A stretch of DNA of 64,000 bases from Halorubrum salinum (GCF_024494575.1 NZ_JANHDO010000001.1:558001-622000); one strand, 5' to 3'. Shown: positions 31,391 to 41,286, counted from the stretch's first letter. Translations and numbers: made by a program. The notes: generated from the letters alone by a model not told the origin.

Positions 31391-32158
31391 CTACAGCACG
31401 TACGGGCCGCGTAACTGGATCGGTTCGTCGTGCGGTCGCCCGGCGACGGCGACGACGCGGAGGGTATCGGTGTCCTCGCCGTTTTCGACCCGGACCTCGC
31501 GAGCTTCCGTGACGGGGAGCACGTCGCCCTCGGAGAACACGTCGCCGTCGACGGCCCCCGCACCGGCGACCCCGTAGAGGAAGCCGGACCAGCCGTCCGG
31601 CACCGACCACGTCCACTCGTCGTCGACGCGCGCGTCGAGGTACGTCATCGGCGTCCGGAGGTCGATCGGCGAGCCGTCGCCGACGACGGTGGTGACCGTC
31701 GCGCCCTCGGGCGTCTCCGTGGGCAGTTCGGCGGCGCTCGCGTCGACGTAGTCCGCCTCGGCCTCCTTCTCGCTCCGCGGGAGGTTCACCCAGAGCTGGA
31801 GGCCGCTACACGCGTCGCCGTCGGCGGGGAACTCGGAGTGGCGGATGCCGCCGCCGGCCGTGATCCGCATGGCCTCGCCCTCGCGGGCAGTGTGTTCGAC
31901 GCCGAGCGAGTCGGCGTGGTCCATCCCGCCGTCCAGCATGTACGAGACGATCTCGAACCCGCGGTGTTCGTGCATCGGGAACCCGGTATCCGGGTCGATG
32001 TAGAACCGCTCGAACAGTACGAACGGGTCGAGACTGCTCGGATACGCCTCGGTGGGGAACGCGCGAGTCGAGTTCACGCCGGTCCCGTGTCGCACCGGCC
32101 GGCCGGCCACCGGCCCGTCGCTCGCGGACCGCTCGTCGGACGCCGCATCTGATGTCAT
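31391..32158 (-). CDS. Pirin family protein, 255 aa
   Basis: Bicupin with the pirin signature in GFPMHEHRGFEIVSYMLDGG (about 60-80), where the usual HPHRG is HEHRG, and GGGIRHSEFPADG (about 102-114) giving more metal ligands. The C-terminal cupin is seen in YLDARVDDEWTWSVPDGWSG to the end. Pirins bind Fe and act as quercetinase-type dioxygenases or redox-sensing regulators; which applies here is open. Standing alone between convergent and divergent neighbours. Confidence 0.85.
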   Translation of the reverse strand: MTSDAASDERSASDGPVAGRPVRHGTGVNSTRAFPTEAYPSSLDPFVLFERFYIDPDTGFPMHEHRGFEIVSYMLDGGMDHADSLGVEHTAREGEAMRITAGGGIRHSEFPADGDACSGLQLWVNLPRSEKEAEADYVDASAAELPTETPEGATVTTVVGDGSPIDLRTPMTYLDARVDDEWTWSVPDGWSGFLYGVAGAGAVDGDVFSEGDVLPVTEAREVRVENGEDTDTLRVVAVAGRPHDEPIQLRGPYVL

Positions 32159-32361
32159 ACGTCATCTGAGGGGTCTGTGACGGATAAGTCCCGTGGAGCC
32201 GGTAGTCAGAAACTGACACACTGAATATGAACTTCTATACAACAGCGTTCTACAGCGTATGGAGGCCTACTTAATTGCTTTTTTGTATTAGTCGATATTC
32301 TTACTGAAATCCGTTACGGAGAACGTTCATAGTGGTCGGCGACAGACGATACGATGTCGAC

Positions 32362-32961
32362 ATGAGCTACGAACTCGATCCGCTGCCGTACGACTACGAC
32401 GCGCTGGAGCCGCACATTTCCGAGCAGGTGCTCGAATGGCATCACGACACCCATCATCAGGGGTACGTGAACGGGTGGAACGCCGCTGAAGAGACGCTCG
32501 AAGAGAACCGCGAGGCGGGCGACTTCTCGTCGTCTGCCGGCGCGATCCGGAACGTCACGCACAACTCGTCGGGCCACATTCTGCACGACCTGTTCTGGCA
32601 GAACATGAGCCCCGAGGGCGGCGACGAGCCCTCGGGCGAGCTCGCGGACCGAATAGAGGAGGACTTCGGCTCGTACGAGGCGTGGAAAGGCGAGTTCGAG
32701 GCCGCGGCCTCGGGCGCGAGCGGCTGGGCGCTGCTGGTGTACGACACGTTCTCGAACCAACTGCGCAACGTCGTGGTCGACAAACACGACCAGGGCGCTA
32801 TCTGGGGCGGTCATCCCATCCTCGCGCTGGACGTGTGGGAACACTCCTACTACCACGACTACGGCCCCGCCCGCGGCGAGTTCGTCGACAACTTCTTCGA
32901 AGTCGTCGACTGGAACGAACCCGCCGCCCGCTACGAACAGGCCGTCCAACTCTTCGAGTAA
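32362..32961 (+). CDS. sod: Fe/Mn superoxide dismutase, 199 aa
   Basis: Starts MSYELDPLPYDYDALEPHIS, with the first ligand region LEWHHDTHHQGYVNGWN (His 27 type), HILHDLFWQNMSPEGG (His 74 type) and DVWEHSYYHDYGPARGEFVD (Asp and His ligands), all as in the Mn/Fe family. Converts superoxide to oxygen and hydrogen peroxide in the cytoplasm. ATG 32362 is chosen by homology to the family start. The 200-base AT-rich spacer upstream holds the promoter. Confidence 0.94.
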   Translation: MSYELDPLPYDYDALEPHISEQVLEWHHDTHHQGYVNGWNAAEETLEENREAGDFSSSAGAIRNVTHNSSGHILHDLFWQNMSPEGGDEPSGELADRIEEDFGSYEAWKGEFEAAASGASGWALLVYDTFSNQLRNVVVDKHDQGAIWGGHPILALDVWEHSYYHDYGPARGEFVDNFFEVVDWNEPAARYEQAVQLFE

Positions 32962-33073
32962 CGAGTTCGAGTCACCTACCCCCGACGGCTGCGACTCAGG
33001 TATTCTCCCGTGGGCGGTCCGGGCGACTCTCGCCGCCGGACCGATTCGCGTGCGTGCAGTTTTTCGCCAGCAC

Positions 33074-34027
33074 TCAGACCGGCAGCAGCGCCGCCCCGGC
33101 GGCGGCCGCGCGCTCCAGTTCCGGGCCGTACGCGATCACGATGTAGAGGAGCGACAGGAGGATGCTGTTGTACAGCGCGTGCATCAGGGCGACGACGACG
33201 AGGTTCCCGGTGTACTCGTACACCGCGCCGAACAGGAGGCTCGGGAACACCAGGAGGCCGATCGCGATCGCCACGCCCGACGCGCCGCCGCCGGACAGCG
33301 AGATCACGTGTGCGGGGGCGAACACCGCGCTCGCGACGACGATGGCGGGGGCCGCCGGCAGCGACTCGCGCAGGCGGCTCTGGACCACGCCGCGGAAGAG
33401 GAACTCCTCGCAGGGGCCGACGACGAGGAACATCGCGAGGACGATGGCGGGGATGATAGCCGGGTTCTGCATCGCCACCGCCGCGCCCTGGTTCTGTGCG
33501 GGCTCGACGCCCGAACTCGCCACGACAGCCGACAGCGTCAGCGCGACCGCGAACGTCGCCACCGCCCCGACGACGGCGATCACGAGCCCGAGGAGACTCG
33601 GGCGCTCGATCCCGAGGTACGCGACGATCCGCGCCCGATCGAAGCCGCGGAGCCGCAGGTACGCGAGGCCGGTCCCGACGAACGCGACGTACTGTCCCAC
33701 GACGAGCGAGAGCGCGAGCGAGACGCCGAGCGAGAAGCCGCCGACCAGCTGGCCGACCTGCGCGAAGACGAGCGAGACGGCGACGTACGCGAGGACGCCG
33801 AGCACGCCCACGCCGACCGCCGAGCCGACCGTCCTCGGGAGAGAGTCGCCGCCGATCGGTGGGCCGTCATCGGCCGGAGCGGCGCGGTCGGTCGGCGCGG
33901 TCGCGTCAGTCGAAACGGAGGCCTCGGTCGGTGAACCGCCGTCCGCAGGTGGCCCGCCGTCGGTCGGGGACCCGCCGTCCGGCGCGCTCGCGGGCGAGCC
34001 GTTCGGATCGCCGCTGGAGGGATCGGT
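33074..34027 (-). CDS. CPBP-family intramembrane metalloprotease, 317 aa
   Basis: The first 70 residues are repeats of SPTDGGPPADGG type, disordered. Eight or so TM helices follow. The ExxxR motif of the Abi/CPBP (CAAX protease-like) family is in GPCEEFLFRGVVQSRLRESL (about 216-230) and the His in AVFAPAHVISLSGGG (about 243-257). These proteases cut membrane proteins or prenylated peptides, and in archaea some are linked to bacteriocin-like immunity. The native substrate is unknown. Confidence 0.85.
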   Translation of the reverse strand, partial: TDPSSGDPNGSPASAPDGGSPTDGGPPADGGSPTEASVSTDATAPTDRAAPADDGPPIGGDSLPRTVGSAVGVGVLGVLAYVAVSLVFAQVGQLVGGFSLGVSLALSLVVGQYVAFVGTGLAYLRLRGFDRARIVAYLGIERPSLLGLVIAVVGAVATFAVALTLSAVVASSGVEPAQNQGAAVAMQNPAIIPAIVLAMFLVVGPCEEFLFRGVVQSRLRESLPAAPAIVVASAVFAPAHVISLSGGGASGVAIAIGLLVFPSLLFGAVYEYTGNLVVVALMHALYNSILLSLLYIVIAYGPELERAAAAGAALLPV

Positions 34028-34165
34028 CATTACCCGCGGTAGGAACCGGTCACGCATAGGCCTGTTCGTCGATACGGCGTCCCGCGTCCGCGGCGAGGGT
34101 GAACTGCACGTCGTCCATCGCGCGTCTCTCCGCCGATCGCCTCCTCGTCGCTCGTTCTCCCTAGC

Positions 34166-34762
34166 TCACCGCCGGGTCAGCTCGTACCACAACACGGCGG
34201 TCACGGCGCGTCCGTCGCGGATCCCGTCGTCGACGACGGCCGCGAGGAGGTCGTCGTAGGGGACCGTCTCGACCGTGATCGACTCGTTGTGATCGAGGTC
34301 GCGGTCGGCGGTCGGCTCACAGCCCGTCGCGAGGAAGTGGTGGTGGACCGCGTTCGCCATCCCGTTCGTCGGCTCGACCGTCGTCAGCCGCTCGAACTCG
34401 GCGGCCTCGTAGCCGGTCTCCTCGGCGAGTTCGCGGGCCGCGGCGGCTTCGAGGTCGGCGGCGTCGCCGTCGGGATCTCCGGCGTCCCCGGGGCCCTCCG
34501 CATCCCCGGGTTCGATCGTCCCCGCGGGGAGCCCGCGGTTCACCCGCCCGACCGCCTGCCGCCACTCGTCTATCACGACCACGTCACCGTCGGGGGTAAA
34601 AGGCAGGACCACGACCGCCGGCGGCTCGTCGACGTAGTGGAAGCCGTCGGTCTCGCCGTCCGGGAACCGCACCTCGTCGCGGCGCACGTCGAAGCCGGGA
34701 CAGCGGTAGTCGATGTCGGTGTCGAGCGTCTCCCACGAGAGGTCGGCGGCGGACTCGTCCAT
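34166..34762 (-). CDS. NUDIX hydrolase, ADP-ribose pyrophosphatase-like, 198 aa
   Basis: Nudix box AAARELAEETGYEAA with its REx2EE catalytic core is at about 120-135, preceded by RVNRGLPAGTIEPGD, where a 20-residue Gly/Asp-rich insertion separates the usual G from the box. The sequence VVVLPFTPDGDVVVIDEWRQ is the usual strand-helix start of ADP-ribose pyrophosphatase-type enzymes. ATG 34762 fits the family start. Cleaves nucleoside diphosphate derivatives in the cytoplasm. Confidence 0.83.
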   Translation of the reverse strand: MDESAADLSWETLDTDIDYRCPGFDVRRDEVRFPDGETDGFHYVDEPPAVVVLPFTPDGDVVVIDEWRQAVGRVNRGLPAGTIEPGDAEGPGDAGDPDGDAADLEAAAARELAEETGYEAAEFERLTTVEPTNGMANAVHHHFLATGCEPTADRDLDHNESITVETVPYDDLLAAVVDDGIRDGRAVTAVLWYELTRR

Positions 34763-34784
34763 GGATCGGGATCGACGCTCGGGG

Positions 34785-35228
34785 CTAAATAGCCGCACGC
34801 TCGCGGAGCCGCTGGATCGAAAGCGCCGCACCGGCCCCGATCACCCACGCGAGCGTCCCCAACACGAGTGCCTGCACGCCGAGGTAGACCAGCCCGTCGA
34901 GGTCGAACAGGGCGACGAGCCGCTCCGCGAGCGGTCGTCCGGGGAGACCGAGGAGGTAGTGGTTCGCACTGTAGCCGAGCAGGGCGGCGTAGACGGTCGC
35001 CCACGCGGCGATCAGGCCACCCCGGCGAACCGCGAGCCCCGCGGCCGCGAGGACGCCGACGGCGGCCGCGTGTCCCGCGAGGAACACGACGCCGCCCCCG
35101 ATCTCGAACGCGCCGACCGCGTAGGCGACGAAGACGAGCGCGAAACACGCCGGCGGCGCGGCGAGTCGCGGGTCGGGACGCGGGCGATCTCGCGGGGGAC
35201 CGAGGAGGAGCGTACGGAGGGAGGACAC
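34785..35228 (-). CDS. Hypothetical membrane protein, 147 aa
   Basis: Starts at GTG 35228 and has four hydrophobic helices: about 26-50, 54-68, 73-88 and 112-138, with a basic N-terminal stretch (LLLGPPRDRPRPDPRLAAPP). No family was recognised. Lies between the NUDIX and DNA polymerase IV genes on the same strand but with its own spacing. Confidence 0.62.
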   Translation of the reverse strand: MSSLRTLLLGPPRDRPRPDPRLAAPPACFALVFVAYAVGAFEIGGGVVFLAGHAAAVGVLAAAGLAVRRGGLIAAWATVYAALLGYSANHYLLGLPGRPLAERLVALFDLDGLVYLGVQALVLGTLAWVIGAGAALSIQRLRERAAI

Positions 35229-35292
35229 ACTCGGCGATGACCGCGGCGGCACAAAAAAGTCGGTTCGACGGGCGGTTCCGCGACCGTCTGTA

Positions 35293-36714
35293 TCAGTCCC
35301 ACTCGTCGAGTGAAGCCTGTCCGTCTCCGGAGCGTCGCGGCCGAGCGTCGCTCCGGTCGTGTCCCTCGCTCCCGACGCTCGGCTCTGCGCCGACCCAGTC
35401 CGTGAGCTTGTTCCCATCGACCCCATCGGTTGACCGGGAACCGAACGACTCCGTTTCGCCGCCGGACCGATCGGCCGCATCGAACCCGGCGAGCGTCGCC
35501 TGATCGCTTTCCGCGAAGTCGAGCTTCGACACGCGGACGCCGAGCTTGCGGACCCGCACGTCGGCGAACTCGTCGAGGAGGTCGAGCGCAACCTCCTCGA
35601 CGAGGTCGGGGTCGTCCACGGGGCCGGGGAGGCTCCGGGCGCGCGTGTTCACCTCGAACGGCGGTTCCACGACCTTGATCCCGATAGTCCGGTACAGACA
35701 GCCCCGTTCCCGGGCGCGGCGGGCCACGTCGGCCGCCAGCGCCGACACCGTCTCCCGCTTCGTCTCGCCGTCGGCGGTGGCCGGCAGCGACGACTCCCGC
35801 GAGAGGCTCTTGGGGAGGCCGGTCGGCGTCACGTCTCGGTCGTCGTCGCCGCGGGCGCGGCGGTACAGCGCTCGGCCGCGGTCGCCGAGTTCCGCGGCGA
35901 GCCGCTCGGGGTCGGCGGCGGCGAGGTCGCCCGCGGTCTCGATCCCCATGTCGGCGAGCGTCCGCTCCGTCACGGGCCCGACGCCGTGGACGTCGGCGGT
36001 CGGGAGCGGCGCGAGGAAGTCGGCGACCGACCCGGGCGGGACGACCACGAGCCCGTCGGGCTTGTCGGCGTCGCTCGCGACCTTCGCGGCCGACATGTTG
36101 GGGGCGACCCCGACGCTCGCCGGCACGCCCGCCTCGCGTTCGATCCGCGATTTGACGTGGCGGGCGTACCCCTCCGCGAGCGTTCTGGCGTCGGCGGGAC
36201 CGGCCGCGGCGCTCGGGGGCGGCGTGCCGTCGTCGTCGGTCCCGCCGCCGGCGACGGCCCACGAGGTGCGGTCGGTGACGTCGAGGTACGCCTCGTCGAT
36301 GCTCACCTCCCGCCGCGTGTCGGCGCAGTCGCGGACGACCGCCTTCACCTCGCTCGCGACGTCCTTGTAGAAGTCGAGGTCGACGGGGAGATATCGGCCG
36401 GTCTTCCCGGGGTCGGGCGCGTCCGGGTCGTCGGGGTCGGCGTCGGCGCGCCGGGGGAGCCGCTCTAGCGCCTCGGAGATCGGCATCGCGCTCTCGACGC
36501 CGAACGCGCGGGCTTCGTAGCTCGCGGTCGCGACCGCGCCGATCGTCTCGCCCGCTTCGTAGCCCATTCCCACGACGACCGGCTCACCGGCGAGTTCCGG
36601 GCGGCGCAGTCGCTCGCAGGAGGCGTAAAAACAGTCCATGTCCACGTGCAGGACGACGCGGTCGCTCGCGTCGTCGGTGTCCGCGGCCGTTCCGGGGAGC
36701 GTCCCGCCGCTCAT
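35293..36714 (-). CDS. dinB: DNA polymerase IV (Y family), 473 aa
   Basis: Catalytic palm motifs are present: VVLHVDMDCFYASCERLRRP with the first Asp, SIDEAYLDVTDRTSWAVAGG with the SIDE motif, then TADVHGVGPVTERTLADMGI as HhH thumb, and a little-finger domain to about 405. A disordered C-terminal tail ends in QASLDEWD, a PCNA-interacting (PIP-like) box. It copies damaged DNA. The start ATG 36714 was chosen by the family start. The insertions at about 85-95 and 145-165 are acidic and typical of haloarchaea. Confidence 0.9.
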   Translation of the reverse strand: MSGGTLPGTAADTDDASDRVVLHVDMDCFYASCERLRRPELAGEPVVVGMGYEAGETIGAVATASYEARAFGVESAMPISEALERLPRRADADPDDPDAPDPGKTGRYLPVDLDFYKDVASEVKAVVRDCADTRREVSIDEAYLDVTDRTSWAVAGGGTDDDGTPPPSAAAGPADARTLAEGYARHVKSRIEREAGVPASVGVAPNMSAAKVASDADKPDGLVVVPPGSVADFLAPLPTADVHGVGPVTERTLADMGIETAGDLAAADPERLAAELGDRGRALYRRARGDDDRDVTPTGLPKSLSRESSLPATADGETKRETVSALAADVARRARERGCLYRTIGIKVVEPPFEVNTRARSLPGPVDDPDLVEEVALDLLDEFADVRVRKLGVRVSKLDFAESDQATLAGFDAADRSGGETESFGSRSTDGVDGNKLTDWVGAEPSVGSEGHDRSDARPRRSGDGQASLDEWD

Positions 36715-36871
36715 CGAGGTCTCCTCCGCGCTCGTCGTCCTTAAGCATCTGCCACGCGACACCCGCCACGCGCGGCGAACGCGCTCGACGGACGAGAACC
36801 GCCCGAACCCGGATCCAGAACCGATACTTCGGCCGATATTCGTTTATTATCGGCGGTACTACCGATCGGTC

Positions 36872-38656
36872 ATGCCCGAGCAGATCGACGTGTTGCACGT
36901 CGACGACGACCCGTCCGTGCTGGACCTGACGTCGGCGTATCTCGACCGCGAACTGGCGTCGGTGGCGGTGACGAGCGTCACGGACCCGACCGAGGCGCTC
37001 GACCGGCTGAGCGAGGGAGCGTTCGACTGCGTCGTCAGCGACTACGACATGCCCGGCATGGACGGGCTGGCGTTCTTCGACGCGCTCCGCGAGCGCGACC
37101 GCCGAGTCCCGTTCGTGCTCTACACTGGGAAGGGGTCAGAGGAGATCGCGAGTCAGGCGCTCAACGCCGGCGTCACGGGCTACTTCCAGAAGGGCGGCCC
37201 CGAGCAGCTCCGGCGGCTCGCGAACCGCGTCGACCAGGCGGTCGAGGAACACCGGACGCGGGCGGTCGCCGACCGCTACTCGACGGTCATCGACGCGCTC
37301 GGCTACCCGGTGTACGTCGTCGACGAGACGGGCGTGTTCACGTTCGTCAACGAGCCGTTCGCGGCGCTCACCGGCTACGACCGGGAGGAGATAATCGGCA
37401 GCACGCCAGACCTGATCAAGGACTCGGAAGCGGTCGAAGAGGCCGAGCGGCGGCTCGGGAACGTCCTGTCGAGCGCCGGTCCGGACGTCGAGCACTTCGG
37501 CGTCGACATCGTTCCGAAGGAGGGCGAGCCGATCCCGTGTCGCGACCACATGGCCGCGCTCCCGTACGAGGGCGACTGTTTCGAGGGGAGCGTCGGCATC
37601 CTGCGGGACGTCTCCGACGAGCACGAGCGACGCGAGGAGCTGGAGACGAAGACCCGCGCGCTCGACGAGGCACCGGTCGGGATCACGATCACCGACCCGG
37701 ACCTGCCGGACAACCCGATGGTGTACGTCAACGACCGGTTCGTCGAGATGACCGGGTACGGCCGCGATGAGGCCGTCGGCGTCAACTGTCGGTTCCTGCA
37801 GGGCGACGACACGGACGAGGAGTCGGTCGCGCGGCTCCGGCGGGCGATCGACGCCGGCGAGCCCGAGACCGTCGAACTGCTGAACTACCGCAAGGACGGC
37901 ACGGAGTTCTGGAACCGCGTCAGCATCGCGCCGATCCGCGACGACAACGGACGCGTCACGGAGTGGGTCGGGTTCCAGGAGGACATCACGGCGTTCAAAG
38001 AGCGCGAGGCCGCGCTAAAACGGCAGAACGAGCGGCTCGACTCCTTCGCGGGGATCGTGAGCCACGACCTCCGGAACCCGCTCAACGTCGCGCAGGGGCG
38101 CGTCGATCTCGCGGCCGCGGAACGCGACGGCGAAGACGAGCACCTCGCGGCCACGGCCGACGCGCTCGACCGCATCGAGACGATCGTCGACCACACCCTC
38201 ACGCTGGCCCGCGAGGGCGAGTCGGTCGGCGACCCGGAGGCCGTCTCGCTCGCCGCCGTCGCCGCCGACAGCTGGGACACGGTCGACACCGGCACGGCCG
38301 CGATACAAATCGAGACGGACCGCGAGGTACGCGCCGACCCCGACCGGCTTCGGAACCTGTTCGAGAACCTGATCCGCAACGCGGTCGAACACGCCGGCGA
38401 CGGGGTCACGATCCGCGTCGGGGACCTCTCGGACGGCTTCTACGTCGAAGACGACGGGCGCGGCGTCCCGGAGGAGATCCGAGACGACCTCTTCGAACCG
38501 GGCGAGAGCGGCGTCGACGGAAACACCGGGTTCGGGCTCGCGATCGTCCACGAGATCGCCACCGCACACGGGTGGGACGTGTCGGTGACGGACGCCACCG
38601 CCGGCGGCGCTCGGTTCGAGATCCGCGGCGTGACGCGCCGTGTCGACACCGTCTGA
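36872..38656 (+). CDS. Response-regulator/PAS/LOV histidine kinase, 594 aa
   Basis: Domain order: receiver about 5-115 with phospho-acceptor Asp57 in CVVSDYDMPGMDG; PAS about 135-250; second PAS about 258-375 with GVNCRFLQGDDTDEESVARL, the flavin-binding LOV signature, with the photo-adduct Cys at residue 306; dimerisation domain with FAGIVSHDLRNPLNVAQGRV (His about 397); HATPase with NLFENLIRNAVEHAGDG, VEDDGRGVPEEI and GFGLAIVHEI. It should therefore be a blue-light or redox-sensing kinase. ATG 36872 starts 13 bases after a TATA-like TTTATTATCGG. No partner is adjacent. Confidence 0.88.
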   Translation: MPEQIDVLHVDDDPSVLDLTSAYLDRELASVAVTSVTDPTEALDRLSEGAFDCVVSDYDMPGMDGLAFFDALRERDRRVPFVLYTGKGSEEIASQALNAGVTGYFQKGGPEQLRRLANRVDQAVEEHRTRAVADRYSTVIDALGYPVYVVDETGVFTFVNEPFAALTGYDREEIIGSTPDLIKDSEAVEEAERRLGNVLSSAGPDVEHFGVDIVPKEGEPIPCRDHMAALPYEGDCFEGSVGILRDVSDEHERREELETKTRALDEAPVGITITDPDLPDNPMVYVNDRFVEMTGYGRDEAVGVNCRFLQGDDTDEESVARLRRAIDAGEPETVELLNYRKDGTEFWNRVSIAPIRDDNGRVTEWVGFQEDITAFKEREAALKRQNERLDSFAGIVSHDLRNPLNVAQGRVDLAAAERDGEDEHLAATADALDRIETIVDHTLTLAREGESVGDPEAVSLAAVAADSWDTVDTGTAAIQIETDREVRADPDRLRNLFENLIRNAVEHAGDGVTIRVGDLSDGFYVEDDGRGVPEEIRDDLFEPGESGVDGNTGFGLAIVHEIATAHGWDVSVTDATAGGARFEIRGVTRRVDTV

Positions 38657-38782
38657 CGGTCGCCCGAACCACCACCCAGCCGACCGGTTCGCGAAGCCGC
38701 ACCCCTGGCGTCGGCCCGCGAAACCGGATCGATTCTCGGGGGTCCACAAGCGCCTTTGCTTCGCCTCCCGAACCGCGAGTGA

Positions 38783-40096
38783 ATGGGGCTACTCTCGCGG
38801 GCGGCGGCGACCGACCGGCGTGTCATCGTGCTGGCACTCGCGCGGATGGTCGGGGCGGCCGGGAACTCGTTTCTCATCGTCGTGTTGCCGCTGTACATCG
38901 CCAGCGATCTGATCGACGTCGACGCGCTGATCGGCTCCGCGGTCGGGGTCGGTCCGGTCGCGGTGACGCTGACCGAGCCGCTTCTCATCGGAATCGTCCT
39001 CTCGCTTTTCGGCTTTCTCAACAGCTTCTCACAGCCGTTGACCGGGCGGCTCTCCGACCGGATGGGCGTCCGACGGCCGTTCGTACTGGCCGGAATCCTG
39101 CTTCTCGGGACTGCGAGCGGGCTGTACACGGTCGCCGACGCGTACTGGCACCTCGTCGTGCTCCGGGCGGCACAGGGGTTCGGCGCGGCGCTCATCATTC
39201 CGGCGACCGTGGCGCTCGTCAACGAGTACGCCGCGAGCGACAGCGACCGCGGCGGGAACTTCGGCGTCTACAACACGTTCCGGCTGCTCGGCTTCGGGTT
39301 CGGACCGGTGCTCGCCGGGGCCGTCGTCGAGGGGGGACCGTACGACCTCTCGCCGGTCGGGCTACCGACGCTCGACGGGTTCGACGCCGCCTTCGTCGCG
39401 GCCTGCGCCGGAGCGTACCTCAGCTTCGTCTTAGTGTTCCTTCTCGTCCGCGACGCGGCGGACGCGAGCGAGGCCGGCGACGACCTCTCGATCCGGGTGC
39501 GCGGCGAGGACCGCCTGCTCGACCCCGTGTTCGCGCTCGGGCTGGCGACCGTCGCGATGGGGCTGTGTATCGCGATGTTCGCCACCCTCCAGAATCAGGT
39601 GAACGTCCGGCTCGACCAAGCGCCCGTCTGGTTCGGGATTCAGTTCGGCGCGGTCACGATAGCGAACGTGCTCCTACAGGTGCCGGTCGGGCAGGCGAGC
39701 GACCGGATCGGTCGGCGGCCGTTCCTGCTCGCCGGCTTCGTGCTGCTCGCGCCGACGACGCTTCTGCAGGGGATCGTCACCGATCCGATCGTGATGACGC
39801 TCGTTCGGCTCGGCCAGGGCGTCGCCGTCGCGTTCGTGTTCGCGCCGTCGCTCGCGCTCGCGGGCGACCTCGCGAGAGAGGGCGAGTCCGGAACGACGCT
39901 GTCGGTGCTCACGATGGGCTTCGGGTTCGGCATCGCGCTCGGGCCGCTCGCGTCCGGCTGGCTCGTCGGCTTCGGGTTCGTCGTTCCCTTCGCCGTCGGC
40001 GCGGTGCTCGCGGCCGTCGCACTCGTCGGCGTCGTGACGCAGGTCGACGAGACGCTGGGCGCGGGCGACGAGCCCCCCGCCTCGGCCGCGGACTGA
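38783..40096 (+). CDS. Major facilitator superfamily transporter, 437 aa
   Basis: Twelve hydrophobic helices; the MFS loop motif between helices 2 and 3 is seen in GRLSDRMGVRRPFVLAGILL (about 95-114), and its second-half counterpart in GQASDRIGRRPFLLAGFVLL (about 310-330). Transports small solutes or drugs across the membrane by proton or Na+ coupling. The substrate cannot be told from sequence. It is expressed alone on this strand after the LOV kinase gene. Confidence 0.88.
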   Translation: MGLLSRAAATDRRVIVLALARMVGAAGNSFLIVVLPLYIASDLIDVDALIGSAVGVGPVAVTLTEPLLIGIVLSLFGFLNSFSQPLTGRLSDRMGVRRPFVLAGILLLGTASGLYTVADAYWHLVVLRAAQGFGAALIIPATVALVNEYAASDSDRGGNFGVYNTFRLLGFGFGPVLAGAVVEGGPYDLSPVGLPTLDGFDAAFVAACAGAYLSFVLVFLLVRDAADASEAGDDLSIRVRGEDRLLDPVFALGLATVAMGLCIAMFATLQNQVNVRLDQAPVWFGIQFGAVTIANVLLQVPVGQASDRIGRRPFLLAGFVLLAPTTLLQGIVTDPIVMTLVRLGQGVAVAFVFAPSLALAGDLAREGESGTTLSVLTMGFGFGIALGPLASGWLVGFGFVVPFAVGAVLAAVALVGVVTQVDETLGAGDEPPASAAD

Positions 40097-40130
40097 CAAG
40101 ATAATACCTCCACAACCACAACACCACCCC

Positions 40131-40409
40131 GTGTCCCGCGACCGCGTCTACTGCGTCGACTGCCGCGAGCCCATCCCGAGCGACGCGCGGATCTGTCCGC
40201 ACTGCGAGGCGGTCCAGCCCTCTCCGCTCGTCGACGTCGGCGTCGTCGTCGCCGGCGTGTTCGCGTTCGTGTTCGGCGTGATCCTGACGGTGATGACCGT
40301 GGGAACGACGCGTATGCTCGGGTTCGTCCTGATCGTTGTCGGCTTCGGCCTCGGCGTCGGCGGCTACACCCGTCACATCGATCGACAGGCGGGCAGGCGG
40401 GCGCGGTGA
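40131..40409 (+). CDS. Zinc-ribbon membrane protein, 92 aa
   Basis: Starts at GTG 40131 with CVDCREPIPSDARICPHCEA, a CxxC...CxxC zinc ribbon of the DUF-type found in haloarchaeal membrane proteins, followed by two TM helices (about 34-56 and 62-80). A common haloarchaeal small protein; function unknown. Confidence 0.7.
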   Translation: MSRDRVYCVDCREPIPSDARICPHCEAVQPSPLVDVGVVVAGVFAFVFGVILTVMTVGTTRMLGFVLIVVGFGLGVGGYTRHIDRQAGRRAR

Positions 40410-40542
40410 CCCCTCGCCGCGATCGCCCGTGTGGCTCACGAGACGCGATGCGCCTCCGGCACCGGCGGCTCCGCGCCCCCGACGCCACCGCGGCAGTGCT
40501 GTCCCGCGACAATTTAAGTTCGATGGGGGGCCACGTCCGCAC

Positions 40543-41214
40543 ATGATCACGCCACTCACCGCCGGACTCGTCCTCGCCGGGCTGTTGCTCGCGTTCGTCG
40601 GTGCCGCGGTCTCCGTGTACGCGGTGACGCTGACCGGGATCCTCGTCGGCGGCGGAGCGGGCTACGTCGCCGCGCCGAGCCTCCTCGGCGTCGTCGCGGT
40701 CGACGGCGTCGCCCTGACCGGCGGGGCCGTCGCGGTCGGTGCTGCGGTCGGCGGCTTCCTCGCGTACGCCGGGCTCTCGTTCGCGGTCGTCGCCATCGGC
40801 GGGCTCGTCGGCGGGTTCGCCGGGCGGTTCGCGGTCGGCCCGACCTACGCGGCCGACGCCGCCGGCATCGAGGGGACGCTGCTCCTCGTCGGCGCGACGC
40901 TGGCCGGCGTCGCGGTCGGCGCGCTGGTCGGCTTCGTCGCGAGCCGGACGACGCTCGTCGTCTCGACGGCGTTCATCGGGGCGGCGTTCGCCTCCCGGTC
41001 GATCACGCCCACGAGCCTGGAGGCGGCCGCCGCGGGGCCGACCGTCGAGCCGCTGCTGTTCGACCTGTCCGCGCCAGCGTTCCTCGCCGTGTTCGTCCTC
41101 GGCGGGCTCTCACAGCTCGGGCTGTTCAGGTTCGGGTACGTGACGACGTTAGTCGGGCTCCTGCCCGGCGCGCGGCGGTGGACGGCGGGCACCGAAGAAA
41201 GCGAGCGCACCTGA
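40543..41214 (+). CDS. Multi-helix Gly/Ala-rich membrane protein, 223 aa
   Basis: Six to seven TM helices rich in Gly and Val (LTGGAVAVGAAVGGFLAYAG). The pattern is similar to TMEM198/DUF4203-type proteins. A leaderless start at ATG 40543 follows the TATA-like TTTAAGTT about 27 bases earlier. No clear functional motif. Confidence 0.7.
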   Translation: MITPLTAGLVLAGLLLAFVGAAVSVYAVTLTGILVGGGAGYVAAPSLLGVVAVDGVALTGGAVAVGAAVGGFLAYAGLSFAVVAIGGLVGGFAGRFAVGPTYAADAAGIEGTLLLVGATLAGVAVGALVGFVASRTTLVVSTAFIGAAFASRSITPTSLEAAAAGPTVEPLLFDLSAPAFLAVFVLGGLSQLGLFRFGYVTTLVGLLPGARRWTAGTEESERT

Positions 41215-41286
41215 CCCGCGGCGCTCACGGACCGCGGGACCGCTCGCCGCCGTGATGTCAACTCAGACGGTGGGGTGGGCGGCCGA

